A stretch of 64,000 nt of DNA from Thalassotalea sp. HSM 43 (lineage in GTDB: Bacteria > Pseudomonadota > Gammaproteobacteria > Enterobacterales > Alteromonadaceae), in NCBI RefSeq assembly GCF_004752005.1, contig NZ_CP038493.1, positions 1 to 64,000 of the forward strand. Direction: 5' to 3'. A model generated the notes under the pieces. It worked only from the letters and a program-made list of their open reading frames with translations, made no database searches and had not been told where the DNA came from. Of this stretch, positions 17,770 through 28,179 are shown in pieces. The first letter of the stretch is position 1. Each line of letters opens with the position of its first letter. Made by a program: the position numbers and the translations under genes.

Positions 17770-17966
17770 TAACACATCCCTATTATTCTTGAACCATACA
17801 AAGTTTAACAACAATTGATTTTAAATCACCTCAATTAAAAACCACCCGCGAAAACACGATAGATAGAACATACGTCCGAACACCTATCTTATTGCAGTGG
17901 TTATATATTAGCCTATTCTAATGCTCGAAGATAGCCATTTGTGATGATTAGCTTCTCTCCCATCAG

Positions 17967-18941
17967 TTATCCCTGCGTGGTCAAGATATACTTACCTATA
18001 TTGCTATTGCGACTCATCAATTGATGCGCTTCATCAGCCTCTTGCCAAGCAAACACACGGTCAATGACCGGGCTTATTTGACCGTTTTGTAAGGCCTCAT
18101 AAAAACGTTGCTTAAACCCTAAAACAAGGTCTGCTTTGTAAACATCGCTTCTATTTCGTAACGTAGATGCTTGTACTTTCGCCCTTTTAAACAACATTTT
18201 TGCAATATCTAACTGCTCACAAAAACGTCCGCCAAGAATGGCAAGAATAACGATTCGACCGTCAACCGCTAATGCATCAATATTCTTATTAACATTGTCG
18301 CCTCCAACAATATCGATAATGACATCAAAGCCTTTCGGCTTATGCTGCTTTTTCCAATCGACAAAACTTTCTTGGCGATAATTGATAACCTGATCGGCAC
18401 CCAACTCAATACACGCGTTTGCTTTAACATCACTACTTATGGTTACTGTAACATTGGCATTAATAGCCTTGGCTAACATGAGTGCCGCACTACCAACACC
18501 GCTGGCACCACCGTGAATTAATACCTGTTCGTCAGGCTGTAAATCAGCGAGGCAAAACAAACTTTGAAAAGCAGTGAGATACACTTCGGCAATGGCTGCA
18601 CCTTGCACATAACTAAAATGGTTGGGAATAGGAATGATATGATCCGCTTGGATAGCGACGTATTCTGCATAACCGCCACCGGCAACTAATCCACAGATTC
18701 TGTCACCGAGAGAAATATTTGTAACATTCTCTCCTATTGCGACGACGTCGCCAGAAACCTCAAGGCCGAGGATATGAGATTCACCCGCTGGTGGCGGATA
18801 CTTACCTTGACGTTGCAATAAGTCTGCTCGATTTACACCAATAGCGTGAACTTTGACTAAACACTGTTCTGCACTGATTTGTGGCTTATCGCAGTTAGCG
18901 AACCCCAATTGCTGATTGTCATCTACGTTTATATACTGCAC
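17967..18941 (-). CDS. Zinc-independent NAD(P)H:quinone oxidoreductase (MDR family, TP53I3/PIG3-like)
   Basis: 324 residues. N-terminal GroES-like domain (VKVHAIGVNRADLLQRQGKYPPP, AGESHILGLEVSG) and a Rossmann domain with the nucleotide loop HGGASGVGSAALMLAKA. It lacks the structural-zinc cysteine cluster of alcohol dehydrogenases. The PPPAGE motif and overall layout match the PIG3-like subgroup, which reduces quinones with NADPH in the cytosol. The start is GTG (GTG CAG TAT ATA AAC). It stands alone, in line with acyP. Confidence 0.92.
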   Translation of the reverse strand: MQYINVDDNQQLGFANCDKPQISAEQCLVKVHAIGVNRADLLQRQGKYPPPAGESHILGLEVSGDVVAIGENVTNISLGDRICGLVAGGGYAEYVAIQADHIIPIPNHFSYVQGAAIAEVYLTAFQSLFCLADLQPDEQVLIHGGASGVGSAALMLAKAINANVTVTISSDVKANACIELGADQVINYRQESFVDWKKQHKPKGFDVIIDIVGGDNVNKNIDALAVDGRIVILAILGGRFCEQLDIAKMLFKRAKVQASTLRNRSDVYKADLVLGFKQRFYEALQNGQISPVIDRVFAWQEADEAHQLMSRNSNIGKYILTTQG

Positions 18942-18989
18942 GACACGCTCTTTTTATTGTTTTCTATTAGTGTGGTACTTTACCGTGAT

Positions 18990-19259
18990 TTAACCTATTG
19001 CAAAATGATTTATGTCCCTAGGATGGGTTGATTCTATCGCGACATTAGAAACATCGGCATCAGATGGGCCCTGTTTTAGCCAATCAAGCATCTGATTTAC
19101 ATTATTTTCTTCACCACACACCATGATTTCAATGCTGCCATCTTCTTGATTGTGGGCATAACCGCTTAATGCTAAATCAATCGCCATACTCTGTGCACTG
19201 GCTCGAAAATATACGCCTTGAACAACGCCAGTAACCTTAGCAATGTAACAAACTCTCAT
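18990..19259 (-). CDS. acyP: Acylphosphatase
   Basis: 89 residues, the standard size. Hydrolyses acyl phosphates such as carbamoyl or acetyl phosphate. Catalytic residues are present: Arg19 in [11 protein letters not shown] and Asn37 in [10 protein letters not shown], with [10 protein letters not shown] following as in the family. The ATG at 19259 has AAGGA 8 nt upstream. The frame is open to 19535, but that would overlap the divergent rlmI start, so the short start is preferred. Confidence 0.95.
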   Translation of the reverse strand: MRVCYIAKVTGVVQGVYFRASAQSMAIDLALSGYAHNQEDGSIEIMVCGEENNVNQMLDWLKQGPSDADVSNVAIESTHPRDINHFAIG

Positions 19260-19357
19260 TTTTGATCCTTTTGTTATTTTCGCCTGAAAGTAAAATTGTG
19301 AAAGCAAGAGTCTTTGTTTACAATCAGTGCACTTATACTTGCTTAAGAAAATATAGT

Positions 19358-20548
19358 ATGTCTGCACGAATTTTGTTAAATCCGGCCAGAGAAAAATCTC
19401 TACTTCGGCGTCACCCATGGGTCTTTTCAAAAGCGATTCAAAAAGTGATTGGAAAACCCATGAGCGGAGAGACCATTGATATATATGATAGTAGAGGAAA
19501 CTGGATTGCAAAAGGCGCATGGTCACCAAATTCACAAATTCGTGTGAGGGTTTGGAGCTTTGACCAAGAAGAGTCTATCGACCGCGATTTTTTTCTCCGC
19601 CGCATTAGCCAAGCGCAAGCCACGCGAATCAAACCGATTAGTGATGGTGGGCTTACAGGTTATCGTCTTATTGCCGGCGAATCAGATTATTTACCCGGTA
19701 TAACCATCGATGTGTATAACAACATTATTAGTTGCCAACTGTTAAGCTCTGGTGCTGAATTCCATCGTTTTACCATCATCGATGTACTAAAAGAGTTATA
19801 TCCCGATTATGCCATTTACGATCGTTCCGATGTCGATGTTCGTAAAAAAGAAGGCCTTGAGTTGCATAAAGGTTGGCTACATAACGAATTAGCCAGCACT
19901 GAAACAGAAATCATCGAGCACGGCCTGAGTATCAAAGTTGATGTTGAAAAAGGCCACAAAACTGGCTTTTATCTCGATCAGCGAGATTCTAGGGTTGCTG
20001 CGGGACGATATGCAAAAGATAAATCGGTGTTGAATTGCTTTTCTTACACCGGTACGTTTTCATTGCATTGTGCCAACGCTGGAGCGCGGTCCGTCGACAA
20101 TGTCGACGTATCACAAACCGCCTTAGACTTAGCAAAACAAAACCATCAACTCAACAACTTAGATGATGGTCGTGTCAGCTTTATCAAAGAAGACGTGTTT
20201 AAATTGCTACGCCAATATCGCGAACAGGGAAAGACATACGATATGATCATTCTCGACCCGCCAAAATTCGCCGAATCTAAAGCGCAATTAAAAGGCGCCT
20301 GTAGAGGCTATAAAGACATTAACTTATTGGCTATGCAATTACTGAATCCTGGCGGTATATTATTAACATTCTCTTGCTCAGGATTGATGGAAGCTGGTTT
20401 ATTTCAAAAGATAGTCGCGGATGCCGCTTTAGATGCCGGTAGAGAAGGCAAAATCATAGAAAGACTGCAACAAGCGGCCGATCACCCTATCGCACTCTGT
20501 TACCCTGAAGGCTATTATTTGAAAGGATTAATTTGCCAAGTCGACTAG
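19358..20548 (+). CDS. rlmI: 23S rRNA m5C1962 methyltransferase RlmI
   Basis: 396 residues, the same length as E. coli RlmI. N-terminal PUA domain ([20 protein letters not shown]) and a C-terminal SAM-dependent domain with [26 protein letters not shown] and the catalytic region [16 protein letters not shown]-terminal Cys in LTFSCSGLM. The translated frame is open from 19262, but the family N-terminus begins at [14 protein letters not shown] (19358). Divergent from acyP with a 98-nt gap that must hold both promoters. Confidence 0.96.
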   Translation: MSARILLNPAREKSLLRRHPWVFSKAIQKVIGKPMSGETIDIYDSRGNWIAKGAWSPNSQIRVRVWSFDQEESIDRDFFLRRISQAQATRIKPISDGGLTGYRLIAGESDYLPGITIDVYNNIISCQLLSSGAEFHRFTIIDVLKELYPDYAIYDRSDVDVRKKEGLELHKGWLHNELASTETEIIEHGLSIKVDVEKGHKTGFYLDQRDSRVAAGRYAKDKSVLNCFSYTGTFSLHCANAGARSVDNVDVSQTALDLAKQNHQLNNLDDGRVSFIKEDVFKLLRQYREQGKTYDMIILDPPKFAESKAQLKGACRGYKDINLLAMQLLNPGGILLTFSCSGLMEAGLFQKIVADAALDAGREGKIIERLQQAADHPIALCYPEGYYLKGLICQVD

Positions 20549-20588
20549 ACTGTTCGAGCAATCTTAGCAGTGCGTAATTACTGGGTAT

Positions 20589-20619
20589 AAAAAAAGGCCG
20601 TTAATACGGCCTTTTTTTG
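20589..20619. terminator. Bidirectional terminator between rlmI and the PilZ gene
   Basis: AAAAAAAGGCCGT-TAAT-ACGGCCTTTTTTT: a strong stem flanked by A and T runs, between two convergent genes. Confidence 0.93.
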
Positions 20620-20624
20620 TTGAA

Positions 20625-20939
20625 TTATTCTGTATCTATTATTTGTGCGGCAAGCACGAACAAATCATTATTTTCTTGCTCACAGCGAACCACCTTCGCT
20701 CGACAGTCGGTTAGAGGAACCGACATTTGGTCATCATTATCGAGATGAATTTTAATTATCGTACCAATATCAACTGGATGGCCGATCTCCAGCGCTAATC
20801 CCGTTTCACTTATGTCACGGCAATTTGCCGTGGTGTCTATACTACTTTCTTCATCGATTAACGTGATAGTTATCTCTTGGTTAACCATCGTTCGAAAGCA
20901 CATTCTGTGATCATCAAAACCTTGCTCAAATTTGTGCAT
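20625..20939 (-). CDS. Single-domain PilZ protein (predicted c-di-GMP receptor)
   Basis: 104 residues forming one PilZ domain. The c-di-GMP binding signature is complete: an RxxxR element (R12-MCF-R16) and the D/NxSxxG element (DISETG, 42-47). The rest is the expected beta-barrel (GTIIKIHLDNDD, LFVLAAQIID). Such stand-alone proteins link c-di-GMP levels to motility or surface behaviour, but the partner cannot be told here. It has its own upstream region of about 200 nt. Confidence 0.88.
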   Translation of the reverse strand: MHKFEQGFDDHRMCFRTMVNQEITITLIDEESSIDTTANCRDISETGLALEIGHPVDIGTIIKIHLDNDDQMSVPLTDCRAKVVRCEQENNDLFVLAAQIIDTE

Positions 20940-21146
20940 AGGTACCTCATTTGATTAAATTGTGTTCTCAAAGCCTGTTTTATTTTTATACTTATGTACA
21001 AATCAAACACAAACCATAGCGTAATCATGTTATAGGTAGTTGTATCGTTAATGTCAACAACTTAACTAGGGTTTTTATAAAAATCTCTTACCTGTTTGGC
21101 TTAACACTGTATATTCAAATGACCATTAACATGGCGACCTAAGTGA

Positions 21147-24100
21147 TTATTTCCCTTTAAATTCAGCAACTTTATTCTTAATACGTTTATAGGAAACAGG
21201 CATATTGGTACCCAAATTTTGCGCAAATATAGACACTCTAAATTCTTCTATCATCCATCGTATCTCCAATATAGTCTCATCTATTGGTCGATTTTTTGGT
21301 TGCTGCTGCAGTAAGTTTTTATACAAAGTCTCGGCATTTTCGACATCAAGCATTTTTAACCGATCTGAGTTCGGATCGACAGGTAATTTCTCCAAACGAC
21401 GTTTAATTGCTTTTAAATAACGCAGAATATCATCCAATCGATGAATACCACTGTTACTAACAAAGCCTTTAAATACCAATGCGTCCAATTGCTGTTTAAT
21501 GTCGCCATGGGCCTGAATCATATTAAGGCCCACATTACCTTTGAGCTGCTTTGCGATTTCATGTCGCATCGTTAAAACGGTCTCTAACTTAATCGCTGCG
21601 GCTAACACGCTATCAGCAATTTCTGCACGAATAAAATCTCGCGCTTTAGCGTATTCTGGTTCGCTAAAAGGCACCATATTATGTTGCTTTAACAAATGTT
21701 GTGCACTGGCAACAATACAATCGTCAAGTAGGTCTGATATTTTACCGAATGGATTAAAATACAAACCTAACTTTGCTTTGTTTGGTAATTTTGTCTCTAA
21801 ATATTTTACCGGAGAAGGGATGTTCAACAAAATAAGTCGAGTCGCGCCTTTAAGCATCGCATCAGCAGCACTTTGCTTATCTTCAAACAGTTCAATGGCA
21901 ACGTCTTTTTTGTGATCCACTAACGCAGGAAACGCCTGAATGCTAATATTGGCCAGTTTCTTTTCATAAGACTTCGGTAGCGCGTTAAAATCCCATTTTA
22001 CGATGTGTTGCTGTTCAATACCTTTTTCTGCAACTTGTTTAATAGACTCTTTAACCTTACCTTGCAATTGCTCTTGCAAGACCGTTAAATTACGGCCTTG
22101 TTTCAATAACTTACCTTTGTTATTTAATATCTTAAAGTTCATACGCAAATGCGCATCAAGCTCATCAAAGGCAAAGCTTTGTTCAGGAATACGGATACCT
22201 GACATGCGCAACAAATGTTTTTCTAACGCGCTTATCAGGTCACCTTGCTCAGGTGAAATCGCATCAAAACACGCCTTGGCATAGTTCGGCGCCGGCACAA
22301 AGTTTTTACGAACTTGCTTGGGTAACGAACGTATTAATGCCGTTATTAACTCCAGCCGCATAGCCGGTATTAACCATTCAAACCCTTTATCTTCGACTTG
22401 GTTTAACATACTGACAGGAATATTAGCGCTGACCCCGTCGTCGTCACTGCCAGGTTCGAAGTTATAGGTTAAGGCAATGCTAATGCTGTCTTGTTGCCAT
22501 ACCTTAGGATATTCTGCTGTGGTTAACACCTGTTCAGAATTGAGTAATAAAGCCTTGTCAAAATGCAGTAATTTAGGCTGTTTTTTTGACGTGACCTGCC
22601 ACCATTTCTGCAATCCAGACTGGTTAATCACATCATCAGGGATATGCCGTTGGTAAAATTCAACCAACACGTGTTCATCCACCAAAAAGTCCTTACGACG
22701 GGCTTTATCTTCCAGCGCTTCAATCTCTTTAACCAATTGCTGATTGTGCTTTAAAAACCCCCAATTCGCGTTAATATCACCGTGCACCAATCCTTCTCGT
22801 ATCATCAGTTCACGACAGGTGTCAGGCTCAATTTTGGCAAATGCGACTTTACGTTTGGGAATGATCACCAAACCATACAAGCTGATTTGTTCAAACGCCA
22901 TGACTTGGCCTTGCTTCTTATCCCAATGAGGTTCGGAATAGTTACGTTTAAACAAGTGACCAGCTAAAGGCTCAAGCCAATGTGGCTCTATCTTTGCGCA
23001 CATACGGGCAAACAGTCGACTGGTCTCAACCAGTTCCGCTGCCATTAACCATTTTGGTGTTTTCTTCGCTAAGCCCGAACCGGGAAAAATATAAAAGCGA
23101 CTGTTACGGGCGCCCTTATACTCTCTATTTTCATCTAAGTTACCAATATGGCTTAACAAACCTGACAATATCGCTTGATGAATCAATTGGCTGGCACTTT
23201 CGTGCTCCATATCAACAGACGAAAATCCCCAATTTTGCTCTTTGCAGGTTAACCTTAATTGGCTGATTATATCTTGCCATTCACGGATCCTTAGATAACT
23301 TAGGTACTCACGCTTACACAGATTACGAAACTGGTTATTACTTAACGCGCGTTGCTGTTCACTTAGGTAATAGTAAAGGTTTAGTAAGCTGATAAAATCA
23401 GACTGCTTATCCTTAAAGCGCGCATGCTGTTGATCTGCCGCTTGCTGCTTCTCCATTGGCCGCTCTCTAGGGTCTTGGATACTTAATGCTGCAACGATTA
23501 TCGCCAACTGTTCAACACAGCCGGTATCTATGGCGGTCATCATCATTTTCGCCAAACGAGGATCAACTGGGAATTTCGACAACTTGCGACCAGCGTCGGT
23601 TAATTTTACTTGTTCTGCGTTGCCATCTTTAATAGCAGCAATCTCTTCAAGCAAACGCATACCGTCGTTAATATTACGTTTATCAGGTGCCTGAACAAAC
23701 GGAAATGCCTCAATGTTACCAAGCCCTAGCGCCAGCATTTGCAGAATAACCGTAGCTAAATTCGTGCGCAGGATTTCAGGATCGGTAAATTCCGAACGAG
23801 ATAAGTAATCTTCTTCAGAATATAAACGAATACAAACGCCTGCAGCAACACGACCACAACGCCCTGAGCGCTGATTTGCACTGGCTTGCGATATTGCTTC
23901 GATTGGTAACCTTTGAACTTTGGTGCGATAACTATAGCGAGAAATACGTGCTGTGCCGGGATCGATGACATAGCGAATGCCCGGTACGGTTAACGATGTC
24001 TCAGCGACGTTTGTTGACAGTACAATGTTGCGACCTTTGTGTGGTGCAAATATCTTATTTTGCTCGGCAACGGTAAGCCGAGAAAACAAAGGCAAGATTT

Positions 24101-25070
24101 GCGTATCTCGGTAGTTTTCATGCTCTAACGCCGACATCACATCTCGGATTTCTCGCTCACCATTGAGGAACACCAAAATATCCCCCATAGGTAGCCCAGA
24201 CAGTTCATCTACAGCGCGTGTTATGCCTTCGATATAGTCGCCATCAACATCATCGAGAGGACGATAATGAATATCTACCGGATAGGTGCGTCCCGAGACT
24301 TCAACAATTGGCGCGTCATTAAAGTGCTTAGAAAAGCGTTCCGGATCAATGGTCGCCGAGGTAATAATGACTTTGAGATCTGGGCGTTTCGGCAATATTT
24401 GTTTTACATAGCCTAAGATAAAATCAATATTTAAACTGCGTTCGTGGGCTTCATCGATAATCAAGGTATCATATTGTCTTAATAAACGATCCCTTTGCAT
24501 CTCCGCCAGCAAGATACCATCCGTCATTAACTTAACATAAGTGTTATCGGATACTTGGTCAGAGAATCGCACTTTGTAGCCAACCTGGTGACCCAATTTG
24601 CTATTCAGCTCTTCGGCGATTCGACCTGCGACCGTGCGTGCGGCGATACGTCGTGGTTGTGTATGGCCAATGAAGCCTTCAACCCCCCGACCTAGCTCTA
24701 AACATATCTTGGGGATTTGTGTGGTTTTACCGGAGCCAGTCTCACCAGCGATAATAACCACCTGATTTTCACCAATGACTTTTTTAAGAGAATCAACAGC
24801 CTGTGATACCGGTAATTGTTGTGGATAGGTTACCTTTGGCAATCCCTGTAACAACAAGCGTTTACGTTCAATAGAATGTTCAACGGCTGCTTCTATGGTG
24901 GTTAGTGCGGCTTGTTTTTTATTGTCTTTTTGAATTTTGTTCACGCCTTGCAGACGCTTTTTCAGTAAAAAACGATCACATAACCGAGTTTGCCCCAGTT
25001 TTGAGTGTAATGAGTTAAGTTGAGAGTCTATCGCGGATGGCACTAATATATCCGAAGGTGTCGCTAACAA
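21147..25070 (-). CDS. hrpA: ATP-dependent RNA helicase HrpA
   Basis: 1307 residues, full length for HrpA (E. coli about 1300). DEAH-box helicase: Walker A GETGSGKT (109-116), DEAH (206-209), SAT (KVIITSATIDPERF), and QRSGRCGRV in the second RecA domain. The helicase-associated, OB-fold and long DUF3418 C-terminal regions follow. E. coli HrpA acts on mRNA and rescues stalled ribosomes. The frame opens at a TTG (25070); a GTG ten codons in is an alternative, and the true start is uncertain by a few codons. No close operon partner. Confidence 0.96.
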   Translation of the reverse strand: MLATPSDILVPSAIDSQLNSLHSKLGQTRLCDRFLLKKRLQGVNKIQKDNKKQAALTTIEAAVEHSIERKRLLLQGLPKVTYPQQLPVSQAVDSLKKVIGENQVVIIAGETGSGKTTQIPKICLELGRGVEGFIGHTQPRRIAARTVAGRIAEELNSKLGHQVGYKVRFSDQVSDNTYVKLMTDGILLAEMQRDRLLRQYDTLIIDEAHERSLNIDFILGYVKQILPKRPDLKVIITSATIDPERFSKHFNDAPIVEVSGRTYPVDIHYRPLDDVDGDYIEGITRAVDELSGLPMGDILVFLNGEREIRDVMSALEHENYRDTQILPLFSRLTVAEQNKIFAPHKGRNIVLSTNVAETSLTVPGIRYVIDPGTARISRYSYRTKVQRLPIEAISQASANQRSGRCGRVAAGVCIRLYSEEDYLSRSEFTDPEILRTNLATVILQMLALGLGNIEAFPFVQAPDKRNINDGMRLLEEIAAIKDGNAEQVKLTDAGRKLSKFPVDPRLAKMMMTAIDTGCVEQLAIIVAALSIQDPRERPMEKQQAADQQHARFKDKQSDFISLLNLYYYLSEQQRALSNNQFRNLCKREYLSYLRIREWQDIISQLRLTCKEQNWGFSSVDMEHESASQLIHQAILSGLLSHIGNLDENREYKGARNSRFYIFPGSGLAKKTPKWLMAAELVETSRLFARMCAKIEPHWLEPLAGHLFKRNYSEPHWDKKQGQVMAFEQISLYGLVIIPKRKVAFAKIEPDTCRELMIREGLVHGDINANWGFLKHNQQLVKEIEALEDKARRKDFLVDEHVLVEFYQRHIPDDVINQSGLQKWWQVTSKKQPKLLHFDKALLLNSEQVLTTAEYPKVWQQDSISIALTYNFEPGSDDDGVSANIPVSMLNQVEDKGFEWLIPAMRLELITALIRSLPKQVRKNFVPAPNYAKACFDAISPEQGDLISALEKHLLRMSGIRIPEQSFAFDELDAHLRMNFKILNNKGKLLKQGRNLTVLQEQLQGKVKESIKQVAEKGIEQQHIVKWDFNALPKSYEKKLANISIQAFPALVDHKKDVAIELFEDKQSAADAMLKGATRLILLNIPSPVKYLETKLPNKAKLGLYFNPFGKISDLLDDCIVASAQHLLKQHNMVPFSEPEYAKARDFIRAEIADSVLAAAIKLETVLTMRHEIAKQLKGNVGLNMIQAHGDIKQQLDALVFKGFVSNSGIHRLDDILRYLKAIKRRLEKLPVDPNSDRLKMLDVENAETLYKNLLQQQPKNRPIDETILEIRWMIEEFRVSIFAQNLGTNMPVSYKRIKNKVAEFKGK

Positions 25071-25133
25071 TTATCGCTCGATTTTAACAGTTCTTATCCA
25101 AATTGCATACGCAAGCCACTGTCTTCAATAAAA

Positions 25134-25158
25134 AAAAGCAGCTCATCAGCTGCTTTTT
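25134..25158 (-). terminator. Terminator behind the CBS-domain gene
   Basis: AAAAAGCAGCT-cat-CAGCTGCTTTTT-like stem with T-run on the minus strand, between the CBS gene and the start of hrpA. Confidence 0.88.
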
Positions 25159-25179
25159 CTTTATCGTCTATAAAAACCT

Positions 25180-25599
25180 TTAATTTTGAACCTGATACAG
25201 CGCACTTATATGCGTGTCGATGGCGCTTAATACGTCGCTGCGACTAATGGTACCGAGTAAATTACCATCATCGTCAACCACGGGATAAACCTTAGGTTTA
25301 TGTTGCAACATCGTTTGTGCAAGCTCAACAATACTGTCATACGGTTTAACCGTTAGCACGTCTGTTCGCATTAAATTTTCAACTTCACAACAATGCTCTC
25401 GAAAATAACCAGTTTCAAGTATCTTTTCTAGTACATCGGATTCAGATAAAAAACCGACTAAATTACCGTATTTATCCAACACTGGGCCACCAATCTCATG
25501 AGTTTTGGTTAACAAGCCGCTAGCCTCTTCAATTGGCATCTTGCGTCGAAACGTAACTGGGTGCGAATTTAAGTAATCTTTAACCTTTAATGACTCCAT
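25180..25599 (-). CDS. CBS-domain pair protein
   Basis: 139 residues made of two CBS motifs: the first ends LDKYGNLVGFLSESDVLEK, the second VVDDDGNLLGTISRSDVLSA. Such pairs bind adenine nucleotides (AMP, ATP, SAM) and act as energy or metabolite sensors. No effector domain is attached, so the partner is unknown. It is a single-gene unit with its own terminator. Confidence 0.9.
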   Translation of the reverse strand: MESLKVKDYLNSHPVTFRRKMPIEEASGLLTKTHEIGGPVLDKYGNLVGFLSESDVLEKILETGYFREHCCEVENLMRTDVLTVKPYDSIVELAQTMLQHKPKVYPVVDDDGNLLGTISRSDVLSAIDTHISALYQVQN

Positions 25600-25767
25600 A
25601 TCCCCTACCTCTGTCGTTATTATGGCTCCCCTTACTTTTAGATTAGCGCATTATTTGGAAATGCCTAATTTTCTTATGAAAATTATTAAAATACGGCATC
25701 TAATAAGGCAACTAATTTTATCCTAGAATAACCACGAATTAAGGCAAAAGGAAAAAACAAAATGTAC

Positions 25768-26811
25768 TTAGTCTTTAAAAATTGCAACCTGTGCCTGCTC
25801 ACCTGCTTTTCGAGAGGCTCTATACATGCCTTTTGAGTTAAATGGCATCGAGATATTGCCATTTGCATCAATGGCGATAACGCCGCCACTTCCGCCGGCC
25901 TCGACTAATACATCATTGATCACCACATTTGCCGCTTTATCTAGCGTGATACCTTGGTATTGCATACGCGCACAGATATCAGCAGCAACATGATAGCGAA
26001 TAAAATATTCACCATGGCCTGTCGCTGATACCGCACAAGATTGGTTGTTTGCGTACGTACCGGCACCGATAATTGGTGCATCACCTACTCGACCAAAGCG
26101 CTTAGCTGTCATACCGCCGGTTGAAGTGCCTGCTGCCAGGTTACCTTGTTTATCCAGAGCAACAGCGCCAACCGTGCCGTATTTGTATTTGTTATCCAGA
26201 CTTTGGTGTGCCGCTTGAAAGTCTTTTAATTCTTTTTCTTGCTGCTTAAGCTTTTCTTTGGCGTCTAACAATTGCTGGTATCTGTGCTCACTGTCAAAGT
26301 ATGTGTTGTCCACTAACGCCAATCCTTGCTTTTTGGCAAACTGCTCCGCACCTGTACCACTTAGCATGACGTGTACTGAATTGTCTTTTACCTCATTGGC
26401 TAATGCTATAGGGCTTTTTACGGTTTTTACGCCACTGACCGCCCCAGCATTTAATGTTTTACCATCCATGATCGATGCATCTAATTCGTGCTGACCATCA
26501 TAGGTATAGACAGCGCCTTTACCGGCATTAAAGAATTCAGACGCTTCCAATACCTGAATGGCAGCGATAATCGCCTCTGTGCTTGAGCCGTTGTTGTTGA
26601 GTATTTTATAACCCGCATCTACCGCTTGTTTTAGCTTGGCCTCATAGGCCTGCAGTTTTTCAGGTGTGAACTTACTTTTTTCGATGGTGCCCGCTCCGCC
26701 GTGAATCGCGATGGCAAATTGCTCAGCATGAGTCAAACCTGACAGCGTAATAGCCGCAGCGAATATTGAAGACTTAATAATAAAGGATTTTGCTCGGGAT
26801 AATGTTGCCAT
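25768..26811 (-). CDS. iaaA: Exported isoaspartyl peptidase / plant-type L-asparaginase (Ntn-hydrolase)
   Basis: 347 residues with a signal peptide ending near LTHAEQ (residue 29), so a periplasmic enzyme. Such enzymes remove isoaspartyl residues from dipeptides and have weak asparaginase activity. The precursor self-cleaves before a threonine: here Thr213 in KYKYGTVGAVALDKQGNLAA. GTSTGGMTAKRFGRVGD holds the substrate-binding part, with AIHGGAGT at the N-terminus. A charged linker (about 175-208) precedes the cleavage site, as expected for the processed loop. Confidence 0.92.
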   Translation of the reverse strand: MATLSRAKSFIIKSSIFAAAITLSGLTHAEQFAIAIHGGAGTIEKSKFTPEKLQAYEAKLKQAVDAGYKILNNNGSSTEAIIAAIQVLEASEFFNAGKGAVYTYDGQHELDASIMDGKTLNAGAVSGVKTVKSPIALANEVKDNSVHVMLSGTGAEQFAKKQGLALVDNTYFDSEHRYQQLLDAKEKLKQQEKELKDFQAAHQSLDNKYKYGTVGAVALDKQGNLAAGTSTGGMTAKRFGRVGDAPIIGAGTYANNQSCAVSATGHGEYFIRYHVAADICARMQYQGITLDKAANVVINDVLVEAGGSGGVIAIDANGNISMPFNSKGMYRASRKAGEQAQVAIFKD

Positions 26812-27254
26812 GTGAACGTCTCTCGTTTTCTATCAGAAGATAATAATCGACAGTCAACATACCGCTTTTTTACAGAACAAGCAAAACCAACAACCGGCAC
26901 CAACCATAGTATTGCACGTACAACGCATAAATATTCAACAAAGCGATTTATTTAAGACATAATTTTTTACATTTAGACACAACATCATGTGAACTAGACA
27001 AATAACACACTAATTACACACAATCGACACATATAAGCCATTAACTCGTTGTTATTTAACGTTTCTAATAGATATTAATTAAATATTCATCATATTTCCC
27101 TCAGGTTTTTAATGTATGTAAAGGCTTTAATTAAAGGGTCTTCAGCGCACAACTGAAAACAAACACAACAAGTTGATGAGATAACTACTTATTCAACTTA
27201 TATAAAGAAACAACAGATAAACATTAAACGGTAATTAAGAAAGGAAAACATCTC
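26812..27254. other. Intergenic region between iaaA and the DUF3718 gene
   Basis: 443 bp, AT-rich, with no open frame worth calling. It must hold the divergent promoters of both neighbours. A clear AAAGGA ribosome site precedes the DUF3718 gene. No strong hairpin, riboswitch or repeat was recognised. Confidence 0.6.
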
Positions 27255-27602
27255 ATGAAAAAGTTAACTTTAGCACTAGGTTCAGCAGCTCTATCAACCG
27301 CATTATTAGTTGCACCAGCAAGCGCAAATTCAATGTCTAGCTATATGGAAAATGCGTTAATCGATGTTTGTAAAGCAGCTAAGTCAAACAATACTATTCG
27401 TTTTAGCAACACAGTTGATAGCTATCGTTTGAAAACCGAAACTGTTGCGTTGAAAGTGGTATGCAATGGTGAAAATATTTCAGATTTTGCAGCGACACAT
27501 GGCGCATATAAAACTGCAGATCGTTTAAATGAAGCATTAGGTGATGTAAGCATTGAAGATGTGGCATTAAACGAGACTGAAAAGTTTTATGTTAATTTCT
27601 AA
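27255..27602 (+). CDS. DUF3718 family exported small protein
   Basis: 115 residues. A signal peptide (MKKLTLALGSAALSTALLVA, cut after PASA at about 24) leaves a mature protein of about 91 residues with two cysteines (Cys39 in DVCKAAKS, Cys70 in VVCNGENIS) likely to form a disulfide. The pattern matches DUF3718, a small periplasmic family common in Alteromonadales, of unknown function. It is monocistronic, with a long 5' region and a good terminator. Confidence 0.85.
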   Translation: MKKLTLALGSAALSTALLVAPASANSMSSYMENALIDVCKAAKSNNTIRFSNTVDSYRLKTETVALKVVCNGENISDFAATHGAYKTADRLNEALGDVSIEDVALNETEKFYVNF

Positions 27603-27635
27603 TTCAAACCTAAACAAATGCTCGCTTAGGTCTTA

Positions 27636-27666
27636 AAATCACCAGTCAATGACTGGTGATTTTTTA
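27636..27666 (+). terminator. Terminator of the DUF3718 gene
   Basis: AAATCACCAGTC-AAT-GACTGGTGATTTTTTATT: a near-perfect 12-bp stem with T-run. Confidence 0.93.
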
Positions 27667-28179
27667 TTACGGTTTATATTAAAACCTTGACGATAAATTT
27701 CAAAACCATACTAAGCCCGTTAAAGCCATTAAGACAATTCAGTCCATCCTCAAGCAAATGTTTAAATCACCCTCACGCCAAGTATTAGACGTTTTTTTTG
27801 TGTTATAGGCATTAGACAGTCATTCAAACAGTATCAATGATAGGTCACTATTACTGAGTTTTAGCAAGCCAAATACAAAGCGCGTCATTCACCAAAATTA
27901 TTAATAACCGCGACTCAGCTGTCATGGTAACTTCTCTCTATCAGGGAATGAGGGAATGAGGTAATCAGAGGCTGAGACAATAGTGGAATATCAACGTGAG
28001 AGACTAAATGTTTATTCGCGGACAGCAAGATAAAAAACCGGTGATATAGAAAGCGTTGGCTCCACAGCCATTAAGTGACCGTGATTAAGGCTATGATCAC
28101 CTGAGGCAGCGCCAGCAATAAAGGATAACCGCTAAGATAAGATAACCGCTAATATAAGAGAACCACCATAACGATTACT
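27667..28179. other. Intergenic region without a recognisable gene
   Basis: 513 bp between convergent genes. No credible coding frame is seen. It has short low-complexity direct repeats: GGAATGA repeated around 27943-27960, and ATAACCGCTAA twice within 28122-28157. It could be a decayed gene, but I see no family resemblance. Confidence 0.5.

Noticed and set aside
19260-19535. Extended acylphosphatase start
   Set aside because: It would overlap the divergent rlmI gene and double the length of a family that is about 90 residues.
27667-28179. Possible decayed gene
   Set aside because: No frame or residual family similarity could be traced by eye; reported only as an empty intergenic stretch.
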